Notes under the pieces: generated by a model
Told to the model about the DNA's origin: nothing
The model's database searches: none
Seen by the model: only the letters and a program-made list of their open reading frames with translations
Part shown: one piece after another, positions 35,719 through 44,389 of the stretch
How positions within the stretch are numbered: the first letter of the stretch is position 1
Layout: every line of letters starts with the position of its first letter
Translations under genes and position numbers: made by a program
NCBI RefSeq assembly: GCF_018069705.1
Contig: NZ_CP072943.1
Span: 1,799,453 to 1,863,452, forward strand
DNA: 64,000 nucleotides
Origin: Aminithiophilus ramosus
Lineage (GTDB): Bacteria > Synergistota > Synergistia > Synergistales > Aminithiophilaceae
Direction of reading: 5' to 3'

Positions 35719-35762
35719 GGAACGAGGTCGATGTGCCCGGGAGGGCACCTCGACCTCGTTCC
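35719..35762. terminator. Hairpin between convergent genes
   Basis: A long interrupted stem pairs GGAACGAGGTCGA with TCGACCTCGTTCC. The inner GTGCCC/GGGCAC arms close a GGGA loop. It lies 4 bases after the small HTH gene's stop. Confidence 0.75.
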
Positions 35763-35790
35763 TTATTGCGATTGCGGCCTATCGGGAGTT

Positions 35791-36720
35791 CTAAAGTCCC
35801 AGAAACGTGGGGTTGGCGGCCATGAAATCGAGAGCTCTGAAATCGATTTCCTCAAGGGGCAGATCGGGGCTATCGGTCAGCAGGGCGTCAATCTGCCCCT
35901 TTTCCTCCTCCAGGACTTCCATCAGGCCGGCCTCGTCGAGAAGGGGCCTCATCTCCGCCAAAACCTCTTCGGGAAGGCGGTCGGTCAGATAGCCGAAGGC
36001 CATTGCCGCCGTCGTGAGCCAGCCCAGAGCCTTCTCGTCGTCGAGCCAGGCTGCGGCGAAGAGCCCGGCCAGAGCGCAGATTTCCGCCTCGTCCTCTTCT
36101 TCTTCGTCTGGCTCCACCCAGAAGTCGAGCAGGTAGAAGGGCAGCTCGGGAGCCGTCCCCAGCGCATCGAGAAGGGCCTCGGCAGCCCCCTTGTCGTCTC
36201 CTTTGCGGAAAAGGGCCAGAGCCCGACCGTAGGCCCCTTCGACGGAGAGGCAGCCCTCCTCCTCCTCGGACTGGCCCTCCTCTCCCTCGACAAGGGCGAG
36301 GAGTTCATCGAAACGCCCCAGACGGAGAAGGGCCGTGTAAAGCAGCGGCCTCCCCAGAGTGGCACCCTCTTCCGTATCGAAGGCCATCAGTTCTCGGGCC
36401 ACGTCAGGGACCTCTTCGGGGACGTCCATGAGGAGGGCGCTCCCCAGGCGGTGGAGAACGCTCACATAAAAGAGGCCGTCATCCTCCTCCGGGTCGTAGA
36501 CCTCCCCCTCTCCCGGGGCGAGAAGTTCCCGGGCCCGGCGGAGGGCGCCGAGCCGCTCCTCGTCGTCTTCCGTCGCGTCGGACAGGAGGACGAGGGCGTC
36601 GGCGTTGTCGCCGTCGAGCTCGAGAACCTGCCGGGCCAGCTCGTAGGCCTCCTGGGCCTCTTCGGCCTCGAAGGCCCTGTCGAGCAGCGCTTCTATCTGT
36701 TGAGTCACCTTGTCGTTCAC
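35791..36720 (-). CDS. Acidic TPR-like protein
   Basis: The 309-aa protein is very acidic (many runs of Glu/Asp, such as EPDEEEEDEAEIC) and almost wholly helical. The N-terminal helices (AEEAQEAYELARQVLELDGD followed by NADALVLLSDA) form a typical tetratricopeptide repeat, and later parts look like further divergent repeats. No signal peptide or enzyme motif is present. It probably acts as a protein-binding adaptor. Starts at ATG 36720. Confidence 0.7.
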   Translation of the reverse strand: MNDKVTQQIEALLDRAFEAEEAQEAYELARQVLELDGDNADALVLLSDATEDDEERLGALRRARELLAPGEGEVYDPEEDDGLFYVSVLHRLGSALLMDVPEEVPDVARELMAFDTEEGATLGRPLLYTALLRLGRFDELLALVEGEEGQSEEEEGCLSVEGAYGRALALFRKGDDKGAAEALLDALGTAPELPFYLLDFWVEPDEEEEDEAEICALAGLFAAAWLDDEKALGWLTTAAMAFGYLTDRLPEEVLAEMRPLLDEAGLMEVLEEEKGQIDALLTDSPDLPLEEIDFRALDFMAANPTFLGL

Positions 36721-36842
36721 GGTAAAAACTCACCTCTTCCGCATGAAGTGGCCTGAGTCTAACATGTCGGGGGCCGCTCAGGAAGAAGGGAATTCCCGCC
36801 AGTCTCCCCTCCCCCGGGGAGACATCCTAAGGAGGAATCATT

Positions 36843-37742
36843 TTGGTCAAGGTCCTCGAACCGGGCAAAAGCCGTATCGGGTTTATCGGAACGGGCGTCA
36901 TGGGGCTCTCCATGGCCCGCAACCTGATGAGGGCCGGCTACGGGCTCACCGTCCATAACCGCACCGAACATAGGGCACGCCCTCTGCTCGACGAGGGGGC
37001 ATCCTGGGCCCCGACGCCGTCCGATGCCGCCGCCGGAAGCGACGCCGTCATCACCATCGTCGGATTCCCCCGCGACGTCGAATCGGTCTATCTCGGCGAA
37101 GAGGGGATCCTGAAGGGCGCCGTGGCGGGGACGCTCCTCATCGACATGACCACGTCCAGCCCCCTTCTGGCGAAAAGGCTCTACGACGAGGCCAGGGCAC
37201 GAGGGATGTCCATGCTCGACGCTCCCGTCTCGGGCGGAGACAGGGGCGCCCGGGAGGGAACCCTCTCCATCATGGCCGGCGGCGACGAGGAAGCCTTCGG
37301 GGCCGCACTGCCCCTCTTTAGGGCCATGGGCGGGAACGTCGTCCTTCAGGGAGGGGCGGGAGCGGGCCAACACACCAAAATGGCCAACCAGATCACCATC
37401 GCCTCAGGCATGATCGGCGTCTGCGAGGCCCTGGCCTACGCCGAAAGGGCGGGGCTCGATCCCTTCCGCGTCCTCGACTCCATTGCCGGAGGGGCGGCCG
37501 GGAGCTGGTCCCTCTCCAACTACGGCCCCAGGATCCTCAAGGGCGATTTCCAGCCCGGCTTCTATATAAAGCACTTCGTCAAGGACATGGAGCTGGCCGC
37601 CCAGTCGGCCCGCGAGATGGCTCTCGACGCTCCGGGACTGGATCTGGCCCTCAGGCTCTACAGGGAACTCCTCGATAAAGGCTGGGGAGAAGAGGGGACA
37701 CAGGCCCTTTTCCGGCTCTTCCGGGAGGACCTTCGGCCCTGA
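36843..37742 (+). CDS. Beta-hydroxyacid dehydrogenase (3-hydroxyisobutyrate dehydrogenase family)
   Basis: The 299-aa protein has the Rossmann motif GFIGTGVMG (13-21), the substrate signature LDAPVSGGDRGAREGTLSIM and the catalytic Lys K179 in GQHTKMANQ. It oxidises a 3-hydroxy acid such as 3-hydroxyisobutyrate, tartronate semialdehyde reductase-like substrates or a related compound with NAD(P). The start is TTG 36843, with AAGGAGGAA 5 bases before it. The family cannot be narrowed further from the sequence. Confidence 0.9.
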   Translation: MVKVLEPGKSRIGFIGTGVMGLSMARNLMRAGYGLTVHNRTEHRARPLLDEGASWAPTPSDAAAGSDAVITIVGFPRDVESVYLGEEGILKGAVAGTLLIDMTTSSPLLAKRLYDEARARGMSMLDAPVSGGDRGAREGTLSIMAGGDEEAFGAALPLFRAMGGNVVLQGGAGAGQHTKMANQITIASGMIGVCEALAYAERAGLDPFRVLDSIAGGAAGSWSLSNYGPRILKGDFQPGFYIKHFVKDMELAAQSAREMALDAPGLDLALRLYRELLDKGWGEEGTQALFRLFREDLRP

Positions 37743-37808
37743 CTTCCGGCCGCCGCACGAGGGCCTCGCCGGGAAGAGCGGTCTCCCGATCCCGCCGGCC
37801 CTCCCCTT

Positions 37809-37843
37809 CCGACACGCGAGAGGGGGCCCCTCTCGCGTGTCGG
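37809..37843. terminator. 35-bp palindrome between convergent genes
   Basis: Seventeen-bp perfect arms (CCGACACGCGAGAGGGG) flank a single G. It is 66 bases after the dehydrogenase stop and 31 before the end of the YgiQ-like gene. Confidence 0.7.
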
Positions 37844-37874
37844 CCATGAAAGGCCTCGCGTCCCGAGAGGAGAT

Positions 37875-39761
37875 TCAACGTTTCCGACCCGGCCCGGCCC
37901 CCCTCGAAGAGGAGGGCCTTCTCTTACGGCGTCCGCCCCTTTCGGCCCCCGCAAGGACCTCGCCGGGGCGGGGGCGGATGAGACAGAGGGGACCGAAGCC
38001 GATGAGATCCTTCCGACCCGTTCGCTCCAGGGCCTCGCGGACGAGGTCGTAGTTTTTCGGGTTCCGGTACTGGAGAAGGGCCCGCTGAAGGGCCTTCTCG
38101 CGGCTGTCTCGGGGAACGTGGACGGCCCTCATCGTCATCGGATCGAGGCCGCTGTAGTACATGGCCGTTGCCAGGCTGCCCGGCGTGGGGATGAAGTCCT
38201 GGACCTGCTCGGGCGTGAAGTCGATGTCGCGGAGATACTCGGCCAGCTCGACGGCGTCTTCGAGGGTGCTTCCGGGGTGGCTGGAGAGGAAGTAGGGGAC
38301 GAGATACTGCTTCTTGCCCAGAGCCTCGTTGACGGCCCCGTAGGCCCTGCGGAAGGCATCGAAGACGGCCCGGGGCGGTTTGTTCATCGTCTTCAGCACC
38401 CGAGGCGAGACGTGCTCCGGCGCCACCTTGAGCTGACCGCTGATGTGATGGCGGCAGAGTTCCTCGAGAAAGGTCCCGTCGTCGTCGGCCATGAGGTAGT
38501 CGAAACGGATGCCCGACCGGACGAAGACCTTTTTCACCCGCGGCAGCTCCCGCAGCCGACGGAGAAGGGCCAGGAAGGGCCCGTGGTCGACGACGAGGCG
38601 GTTGCAGGCCTTCCAGCCGATGCAGTCTTTGCCCTTGCAGGCGCCCCTCTCGGCCTGGTCTGCGCAGGCGGGGGCGAAAAAGTTGGCCGTCGGCCCTCCG
38701 ACGTCGTGGATGTAGCCTTTGAAGTCGGGCCGTTTCGTCATGCGCCGCGCCTCCTCCAGAAGGGAGGCCTCGCTGCGGCTCTGGATGATCCGGCCCTGGT
38801 GGCTCGTGAGGGCGCAGAAGGCACAGCCGCCATAGCAGCCTCGGTGGGTGACGAGGCTGAAACGGACCTCCTCGATGGCCGGAACGCCACCGGCCTCGTC
38901 GTAGCGGGGGTGCCAGGTCCCGACGTAGGGCAGCTCGTAGAGGGCATCCAGCTCCGCCGTCGTCAGAGGGCGGGCCGGTCTGTGCTGGACGAGCCAGCGG
39001 GCTCCGTGACGCTGGACGACGGTCTTCCCCCTAAGAGGGTCCTGCTGTTCGTACTGGATGCGGAAGGCCTCGGCGAAGGCCTCCCGGCTCTCGGAGACGG
39101 CCTCGAAAGAGGGAGACTCCACATAGTCCCAGAGGCCGTCGGTGGAGGAGACGAGGCGACAGGTGCCGTCGACGTCGGCGACGGCATCGACGGGAACGCC
39201 CATCGCGAGGAGGCGGGCGATCTCTCCCATGGCCAGCTCTCCCATGCCGTAGACGAGAAGATCGGCACCGCTGTCGACGAGGATCGAGCGCCGCACAGAG
39301 TCGGACCAGTAGTCGTAGTGGGCGAAACGCCTCAGACTGGCCTCGATTCCGCCGATGACGAGAGGGACGTCGGGCCAGGCCTGGCGGGCCCGCTGACAGT
39401 AGGCGAAGGTGGCCCTGTCGGGGCGGAGATCGCCGCGCCCTCCCGGCGAATAGGCGTCGCGGCTTCGCCGCTTTTTGGCCGCCGTGTAGCGGTTGAGCAT
39501 GGAATCCAGGTTTCCGGCCGAGACGAGAACGGCCAGCCGGGGCCTCCCGTAGGCGAGAAAATCTCCGGGGCCATGCCAGTCGGGCTGGGCCAGAAGGGCC
39601 ACGCGATAGCCCAGGCTTTCGAGATGGCGGCCGATGAGGGCATGGCCGAAGCTGGGGTGATCGACGTAGGCATCCCCGGTGACGAGAAGAAAATCGTAGA
39701 AGTCCCACCCTCGCGATCGGATCTCGCGAGGCGAAAGGGGCAAGAAATCCTTTTCCGACAT
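37875..39761 (-). CDS. YgiQ-family (UPF0313) radical SAM protein
   Basis: The 628-aa protein has an N-terminal cobalamin-binding-like domain (LVTGDAYVDHPSFG). The radical SAM cluster motif CYGGCAFC follows at C309, C313, C316, then the C-terminal YgiQ signature with RSGIRFDYLMADDD and GQLKVAPEHVSPRVLK. The family has no fixed reaction; it is probably a modification enzyme. ATG 39761 is chosen because AAGGACGG lies upstream; an ATG at 39806 does not have one. The C-terminal 20 residues are a basic, low-complexity tail. Confidence 0.9.
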   Translation of the reverse strand: MSEKDFLPLSPREIRSRGWDFYDFLLVTGDAYVDHPSFGHALIGRHLESLGYRVALLAQPDWHGPGDFLAYGRPRLAVLVSAGNLDSMLNRYTAAKKRRSRDAYSPGGRGDLRPDRATFAYCQRARQAWPDVPLVIGGIEASLRRFAHYDYWSDSVRRSILVDSGADLLVYGMGELAMGEIARLLAMGVPVDAVADVDGTCRLVSSTDGLWDYVESPSFEAVSESREAFAEAFRIQYEQQDPLRGKTVVQRHGARWLVQHRPARPLTTAELDALYELPYVGTWHPRYDEAGGVPAIEEVRFSLVTHRGCYGGCAFCALTSHQGRIIQSRSEASLLEEARRMTKRPDFKGYIHDVGGPTANFFAPACADQAERGACKGKDCIGWKACNRLVVDHGPFLALLRRLRELPRVKKVFVRSGIRFDYLMADDDGTFLEELCRHHISGQLKVAPEHVSPRVLKTMNKPPRAVFDAFRRAYGAVNEALGKKQYLVPYFLSSHPGSTLEDAVELAEYLRDIDFTPEQVQDFIPTPGSLATAMYYSGLDPMTMRAVHVPRDSREKALQRALLQYRNPKNYDLVREALERTGRKDLIGFGPLCLIRPRPGEVLAGAERGGRRKRRPSSSRGAGPGRKR

Positions 39762-39812
39762 GTTTTGTCCGTCCTTCCCTGCTGCGGACCTCCCATTATA
39801 GGCCAAGGCGCG

Positions 39813-40283
39813 TCAGCGAGGCAGGGAGTGGCTACGTTCGTGGTCGAGGAGCCACTGTTTGACGGAGAGACCTCCGCCGTAACCGACGAGGGAACCGTCG
39901 GAACCGATGACGCGGTGACAGGGGACGACGATGGCCAGAGGGTTATTGTGGTTCGCTCCCCCCACGGCCCTGACGGCCCTGGGCCTGCCGATGCGGCGGG
40001 CGATCTCGCCGTAGCTGGCCGTCGTCCCGTAGGGAATCTCGCAGAGGGCGGCCCAGACGAGGCGCTGGAAATCGGTCCCGTCGAGGGCGAAGGGAAGGTC
40101 GAAGACGCGGAGGCTTCCCGCGAAATACCCCCCCATCTGCTCCCTGGCCCGCTCCAGCAGGGGCGAGGGGCTGTCCCCGCCGGGGCTTTCTCCGGGTCTC
40201 AGGATGTGGATTTCGGAAAGCCCCTCATCGACGGCCTTGAGGCGGATGATGCCGACGGGACTGGACAGGTGAATCTGGCTCAC
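39813..40283 (-). CDS. ogt: Methylated-DNA-protein-cysteine methyltransferase
   Basis: The 156-aa protein has the invariant PCHRVIG motif with acceptor C122, preceded by IPYGTTASYGEIARRIG. It transfers methyl groups from O6-methylguanine to its own cysteine. GTG 40283 follows GGAGGTTTCCCC. It is shorter at the N-terminus than E. coli Ogt. It sits 51 bases upstream of the YgiQ-like gene and just after the methyltransferase gene, probably in one transcript. Confidence 0.93.
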   Translation of the reverse strand: MSQIHLSSPVGIIRLKAVDEGLSEIHILRPGESPGGDSPSPLLERAREQMGGYFAGSLRVFDLPFALDGTDFQRLVWAALCEIPYGTTASYGEIARRIGRPRAVRAVGGANHNNPLAIVVPCHRVIGSDGSLVGYGGGLSVKQWLLDHERSHSLPR

Positions 40284-40310
40284 GGGGAAACCTCCTTCCG
40301 AAAAGGCCTG

Positions 40311-41006
40311 TCAGGGACGCCGGCGCAGGACGAAGAAAGCGTAGCCCACCTCGTCGCCGTGGCGTCTCCAGAGATCGATCTCACGCCGCTCGGCGGCGAT
40401 GGCCGTCTCCATGGCTTCGTCGCCCTCGTATTCCCCTTCGAGAAAATCCAGGCGCGCCTCAAGGGGAAGGTAGTAGTCGCACCAGTCCTCCCGGGGAAGG
40501 ACGAAATGATCGAGCACATCGAAGCCGGCTCTCCGGGCGCGAAGGAGGGTCTCGTCGACGGTCGTCATCGTCGGGTATTCCTCTCCCCAGAATCGGCCGA
40601 CCTCCGGAGAAGGGCTGTCGACGAGATAGACGGCGTCGGAGAGGGCCATGAAACCCCCTTCCCTCAGGAGAGGACGCCAGAGGGTCAGCCCCCTCTCGAA
40701 GCCGACGACGTAGACGGCCCCCTCGGACCAGATCAGATCGAAGCTCGCCTCGGGAAAGGGCATGGAGGCCATGTCGCCCTCGACGACGGTCAGTCTGTGG
40801 GAGAGCCCCGCCTCCAGGGCCTCCAGGACGAGGCGGTCCAGGTAGGGACGATGGATATCGAGGGCGAACAGAGGCCCTGCCAGGGCCTGAAGAAGCACTT
40901 TCGTCGCCGATCCCGGCCCGCAGCCGATGTCGAGGGTCCAGACCTCCCCCTCTAAAGAGGGCAGCGAGGCGAGAGCCCGTTCCGTCGAGGCCGTCGAGCC
41001 CGGCAC
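40311..41006 (-). CDS. SAM-dependent class I methyltransferase
   Basis: From GTG 41006 this is a 231-aa protein with Rossmann motif I LDIGCGPGSATK (about 25-36), motif II FALDIH and the post-I segment DMASMPFPEASFDLIWSEGA. Related proteins begin about 16 residues earlier with a conserved EKEFLLIHS helix. That helix is present in frame upstream here (about 41007-41051) without an ATG, GTG or TTG. The true start may thus be ATC 41051, which has GAGGGAGG 8 bases before it. The substrate is unknown. Confidence 0.85.
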   Translation of the reverse strand: MPGSTASTERALASLPSLEGEVWTLDIGCGPGSATKVLLQALAGPLFALDIHRPYLDRLVLEALEAGLSHRLTVVEGDMASMPFPEASFDLIWSEGAVYVVGFERGLTLWRPLLREGGFMALSDAVYLVDSPSPEVGRFWGEEYPTMTTVDETLLRARRAGFDVLDHFVLPREDWCDYYLPLEARLDFLEGEYEGDEAMETAIAAERREIDLWRRHGDEVGYAFFVLRRRP

Positions 41007-41152
41007 CTCCCGCTCCAGCTCGCTGTGTATCAGAAGAAATTCCTTTTCGATGAGACTCGCCTCCCTCTTCCCGTGCTCGCGGCAAGAAAAAAAATGTTAT
41101 GCTACTGTCCGTCAGCCATCCATTCCAGTCCCAGCGAAGGGAGCGACCTCCA

Positions 41153-41704
41153 TTGGCACCAGACCGACGGCTCCCGCCGGCCAACATCCGCCTCGAAATC
41201 CTAACAGACCTCGTTCAGGGCGCCCAGCGGGGGCTCAGTCAGTTCGTCGCCTCCCTGGGCCACGAACTCTCCCTGGACAAGGCCTCCGTCCTGCTGTCGG
41301 ACCAGATGCCCGAGGGGCGCATCGTCGCCATGCTGGGCTACGTGGGCCAGCTTCAGGGAGGCCTCTCGCTGGTCCTGAACGAGGAATCCTTCGAGGTCTT
41401 CTTCAAAGCCCTCTCGGGAGGGTTCATGGAGGCCGACCTGGACAACCCCATCGTCGTCAGCGCCGCAGGAGAGATGCTCAACATGATCGGCGGCAAGATG
41501 GCCATCGGGCTCTCCGAGAGAGGATACGCCATGGACCTGACGCCGCCTCAGGTCTTTCAGGGCGACACGATCCGCCAGGCCGCCCTTCCCACGAACCGCC
41601 GCTTCATCCTCCCCTACCGAATCGTCGGGACGGGCGGCAAGTTCTTTTTCACTATCATGGCCCTCCGTCAGGCCGACGATATCGAGAACCCTCCTCCATT
41701 GTAG
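41153..41704 (+). CDS. cheX: CheX-like chemotaxis phosphatase
   Basis: The 183-aa protein shows the CheC/CheX/FliY phosphatase motif E-x2-N in SAAGEMLNMIGGKMA, where the Glu and Asn attack CheY-phosphate. The length fits CheX (about 150-180 aa, one active-site motif). TTG 41153 is chosen because AAGGGAG lies 9 bases upstream; upstream frames are weaker. It is monocistronic and away from the broken cheB/cheD region. Confidence 0.8.
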   Translation: MAPDRRLPPANIRLEILTDLVQGAQRGLSQFVASLGHELSLDKASVLLSDQMPEGRIVAMLGYVGQLQGGLSLVLNEESFEVFFKALSGGFMEADLDNPIVVSAAGEMLNMIGGKMAIGLSERGYAMDLTPPQVFQGDTIRQAALPTNRRFILPYRIVGTGGKFFFTIMALRQADDIENPPPL

Positions 41705-41757
41705 ACCAAGGGCGCGGAGGCGTCATCGGCTTGAGCCGCCCCGGCCGAGCCGTAAGA

Positions 41758-41792
41758 ACGAGGGGGCCCGCTTTCGGCGCGGGCCCCCTCGT
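41758..41792. terminator. Hairpin between convergent cheX and the thiolase operon
   Basis: Thirteen to fourteen-bp arms (ACGAGGGGGCCCG and its complement) enclose a short TTTCGG-type loop. It serves the ends of both transcripts. Confidence 0.75.
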
Positions 41793-41820
41793 CGCATCAC
41801 GCGTCGCGGTAGAGACGTCC

Positions 41821-43005
41821 TCAGCCGAGGCACCTCACGACGAGGGCCACGCCCTGGCCGCCCCCGATGCAGGCGCTGGCGATGCCCAGCTCGCCCTTCC
41901 TCCGCCTGAGCGCATAGAGAAGGGTCGTGACGATCTTGGCGCCTGAGGCCCCGATGGGATGGCCTAAAGCGATGGCGCCGCCGTGGACGTTGAGCCTCTC
42001 CCTGTCGAAGGGCATGACGCGATGACAGGCGATGACCTGAGCGGCGAAGGCCTCGTTGATTTCGATGAGATCCATGTCCTCCATGGCAAGGCCGGCCCTG
42101 GCCAGGGCTTTGGGCATTGCCAGCGTGGGACCGAGACCGAAGCGCTCGGCCTCGAGAGCCGCCGAGGCATAGCCGACGATCTCGGCCAGAGGCCTGAGGC
42201 CCTGCGACTGGGCCCAGTCTCCGTCGGCGATGACGAGGGCGCTGGCGGCATCGCAGAGGGCCGAACTGGAACCGGCCGTGATGGTACCCCCTTTTTTGAA
42301 GATCGCCGGGAGCTTGCTCAGGGCCTCTTCCGTCGTGTCGGCCCTGGGGATTTCGTCTCGGTCAAGGACGATATCGCCCTTTTTTCTGTCCCTGTAGGTC
42401 AGGGGAAAAATCTCCTCGTCGAAGAAGCCCTGATCCATGGCCCGTGCCGCTTTTCTGTGGCTGTCGAGGGCGAAGGCGTCCTGCTCCTCTCGCGTGATGG
42501 ACAACTCCTCGACGAGGGCCTCCGTGGCCTCCCCCATCAGCTTGCCCGCCACGGGACAGAGGAAACCGTCTCGGTGAAGGACATCGAGGGCCTTTTTCTC
42601 GCCCATCCTGAACCCCCAACGGGCATCGGGGAGAAGGTAGGGGACGTTGGAGGCGCTCTCCATGCCGCCGACGACGACGGCCTTGGCGTCGCCGAGGCGA
42701 ATCCTGTCGCTGCCCAGCATCATGGTGCGGATGCCCGACCCGCAGCGGATGTTGACGGTAAAGGCCGGAACGGACTGGGGCAATCCGCCCTTGTAAAGGG
42801 CTATGCGGGCCGGGTTGGCCCCCACTCCCGCCTGCCAGCCGTTGCCCAGGATCACCTCGTCGATGACCTCTCCCGTGAGACCGCTCCGACTGACGGCTTC
42901 GGCGACGGCAAATCCGCCGAGATCGGAGGCCTCGAAGCGGGACAGCCCTCCGCCGAACTTGCCTCCGGCCGTCCGACAGGCGCTGAGAATGACGACGCGA
43001 GCCAT
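41821..43005 (-). CDS. Acetyl-CoA acetyltransferase (thiolase)
   Basis: The 394-aa thiolase II has the nucleophile C88 in NIRCGSG, the catalytic His in GGAIALGHPIGASGA and the second Cys in the CIGGGQG terminus (ASACIGGGQGVALV). It splits acetoacetyl-CoA or a longer 3-ketoacyl-CoA. It is last in the operon, 2 bases after the CoA-transferase B subunit, and ends in a palindrome. ATG 43005 follows GGAGGAGTG. Confidence 0.93.
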   Translation of the reverse strand: MARVVILSACRTAGGKFGGGLSRFEASDLGGFAVAEAVSRSGLTGEVIDEVILGNGWQAGVGANPARIALYKGGLPQSVPAFTVNIRCGSGIRTMMLGSDRIRLGDAKAVVVGGMESASNVPYLLPDARWGFRMGEKKALDVLHRDGFLCPVAGKLMGEATEALVEELSITREEQDAFALDSHRKAARAMDQGFFDEEIFPLTYRDRKKGDIVLDRDEIPRADTTEEALSKLPAIFKKGGTITAGSSSALCDAASALVIADGDWAQSQGLRPLAEIVGYASAALEAERFGLGPTLAMPKALARAGLAMEDMDLIEINEAFAAQVIACHRVMPFDRERLNVHGGAIALGHPIGASGAKIVTTLLYALRRRKGELGIASACIGGGQGVALVVRCLG

Positions 43006-43007
43006 CT

Positions 43008-43688
43008 TCACTCCTCCTCCGTACCCTGCATCAAAGGCAGGGGATCGGCCACCGAGTAGTCGGCTTCGGTGACGGTTTTGAGCTCTTCGAGGGACACATC
43101 GGGGGCGATTTCGATGAGGGTCATCTCTCCCCTTGCGACGCGGAAGACGGCATATTCGGTGACGACGAGACTCACCACGCCTCGGGCCGTCAGGGGCAGA
43201 GCGCACTTCTTGAGGATCTTGGCCTCTCCCTTCTTCGTCGTATGCGTCGTGGCGATGATGACCTGGCGGGCCCCGGTGACGAGGTCCATGGCACCGCCCA
43301 TGCCGGGAACCATCTTGCCCGGAACCATCCAGTTCGCCAGATCTCCCTCCTGGCTCACCTCGAGGGCCCCCAGGACGGTGGCGTCGACATGGCCGCCGCG
43401 GATGAGACCGAAACTGAGATCGCTGGCCACGAGGGCGCTTCCCGGAAGAAGGGTGAGATGACGTCCTCCGGCTCCGATGAAACGAAGGTCCGGTTTTTCC
43501 GGAGCGGGACCGGCGCCGACGACGCCGTTTTCCGTCTGAAAAATGACGCGGACCTCTTCCGGAATGTAGTCGGAGACGAGCGTCGGTATGCCGATTCCGA
43601 GATTGACGACGGCGCCGTCGCCGAATTCCTTGGCGATGCGACGGGCGATGCGGTTGCGGACGAGGTCTTCGTTAAGTTCTGGCAGCAT
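43008..43688 (-). CDS. 3-oxoacid/acetate CoA-transferase, subunit B
   Basis: The 226-aa protein has the CoA-transferase family I signature VNLGIGIPTLVSDYIP and the active-site Glu in QTENGVVG (E53), which forms the glutamyl-CoA intermediate. It pairs with the A subunit just upstream, overlapping its last 17 bases. In context the best substrate is acetoacetate or another 3-oxoacid. Confidence 0.92.
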   Translation of the reverse strand: MLPELNEDLVRNRIARRIAKEFGDGAVVNLGIGIPTLVSDYIPEEVRVIFQTENGVVGAGPAPEKPDLRFIGAGGRHLTLLPGSALVASDLSFGLIRGGHVDATVLGALEVSQEGDLANWMVPGKMVPGMGGAMDLVTGARQVIIATTHTTKKGEAKILKKCALPLTARGVVSLVVTEYAVFRVARGEMTLIEIAPDVSLEELKTVTEADYSVADPLPLMQGTEEE

Positions 43689-44361
43689 AGTAGAGGTCCT
43701 CCTTCACCACGAGCGCGTCGATGAGGATCCCCGGCGTGACGACGTCGTTGGGATCGATCTCCCCCACCTCGACGACGGAATCGACTTCGGCGACGACGTA
43801 GTCGGCGGCCATGGCCATGGCCGGATTGAAGTTGCGGTTGGTGCCGAAGTAGGTCAGGTTCCCCCGGCGATCGGCCTTGTGGGCCCTCACGAAGGCCACA
43901 TCGGCCCGAAGGGGAAGCTCGAGAATGTACTTGCGGCCCTCCACTTCGAGGACCTCCTTCCCCTCCTCGACGACGGTTCCCACCCCGGTGGGCGTCAGAA
44001 ATCCCCCCAGCCCGAAGCCGGCAGCCCTTATGCGCTCGACGAAGGTTCCCTGAGGACAGAGTTCGAGCTCCATGAGACCGTCATGAAAGAGCTTTCCCGT
44101 CTTCTTGTTGAGCCCCACGTGGGAGGCGATGACCTTTTTGACCTGCCCTCGGGCGACGAGCCTGCCGTGGCCGACGTCCTCATAGGCCGTATCGTTCGAA
44201 ATGAGAGTCAGATCGCCTGTTCCGGCCTCGACGAGGGCCTCCACAAGACTGTAGGGAATCCCTCCGTAGTTGAATCCGCCCACCATGACCCTCGAACCGG
44301 CCTTGACGGACCGTACGGCTTCGGCTGCGGAAAGAACGGGTTTGATCACCTTGCGGGACAT
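43672..44361 (-). CDS. 3-oxoacid/acetate CoA-transferase, subunit A
   Basis: The 229-aa protein has the A-subunit signature VMVGGFNYGGIP and a typical FLTPTGVGTVVEEGKE segment. ATG 44361 follows AGGAGG. It forms the heteromer with subunit B. It is fourth in the operon after the fused TRAP permease. Confidence 0.92.
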   Translation of the reverse strand: MSRKVIKPVLSAAEAVRSVKAGSRVMVGGFNYGGIPYSLVEALVEAGTGDLTLISNDTAYEDVGHGRLVARGQVKKVIASHVGLNKKTGKLFHDGLMELELCPQGTFVERIRAAGFGLGGFLTPTGVGTVVEEGKEVLEVEGRKYILELPLRADVAFVRAHKADRRGNLTYFGTNRNFNPAMAMAADYVVAEVDSVVEVGEIDPNDVVTPGILIDALVVKEDLYYAART

Positions 44362-44389
44362 AGAGGCACACCTCCTGATCTCATGGACC

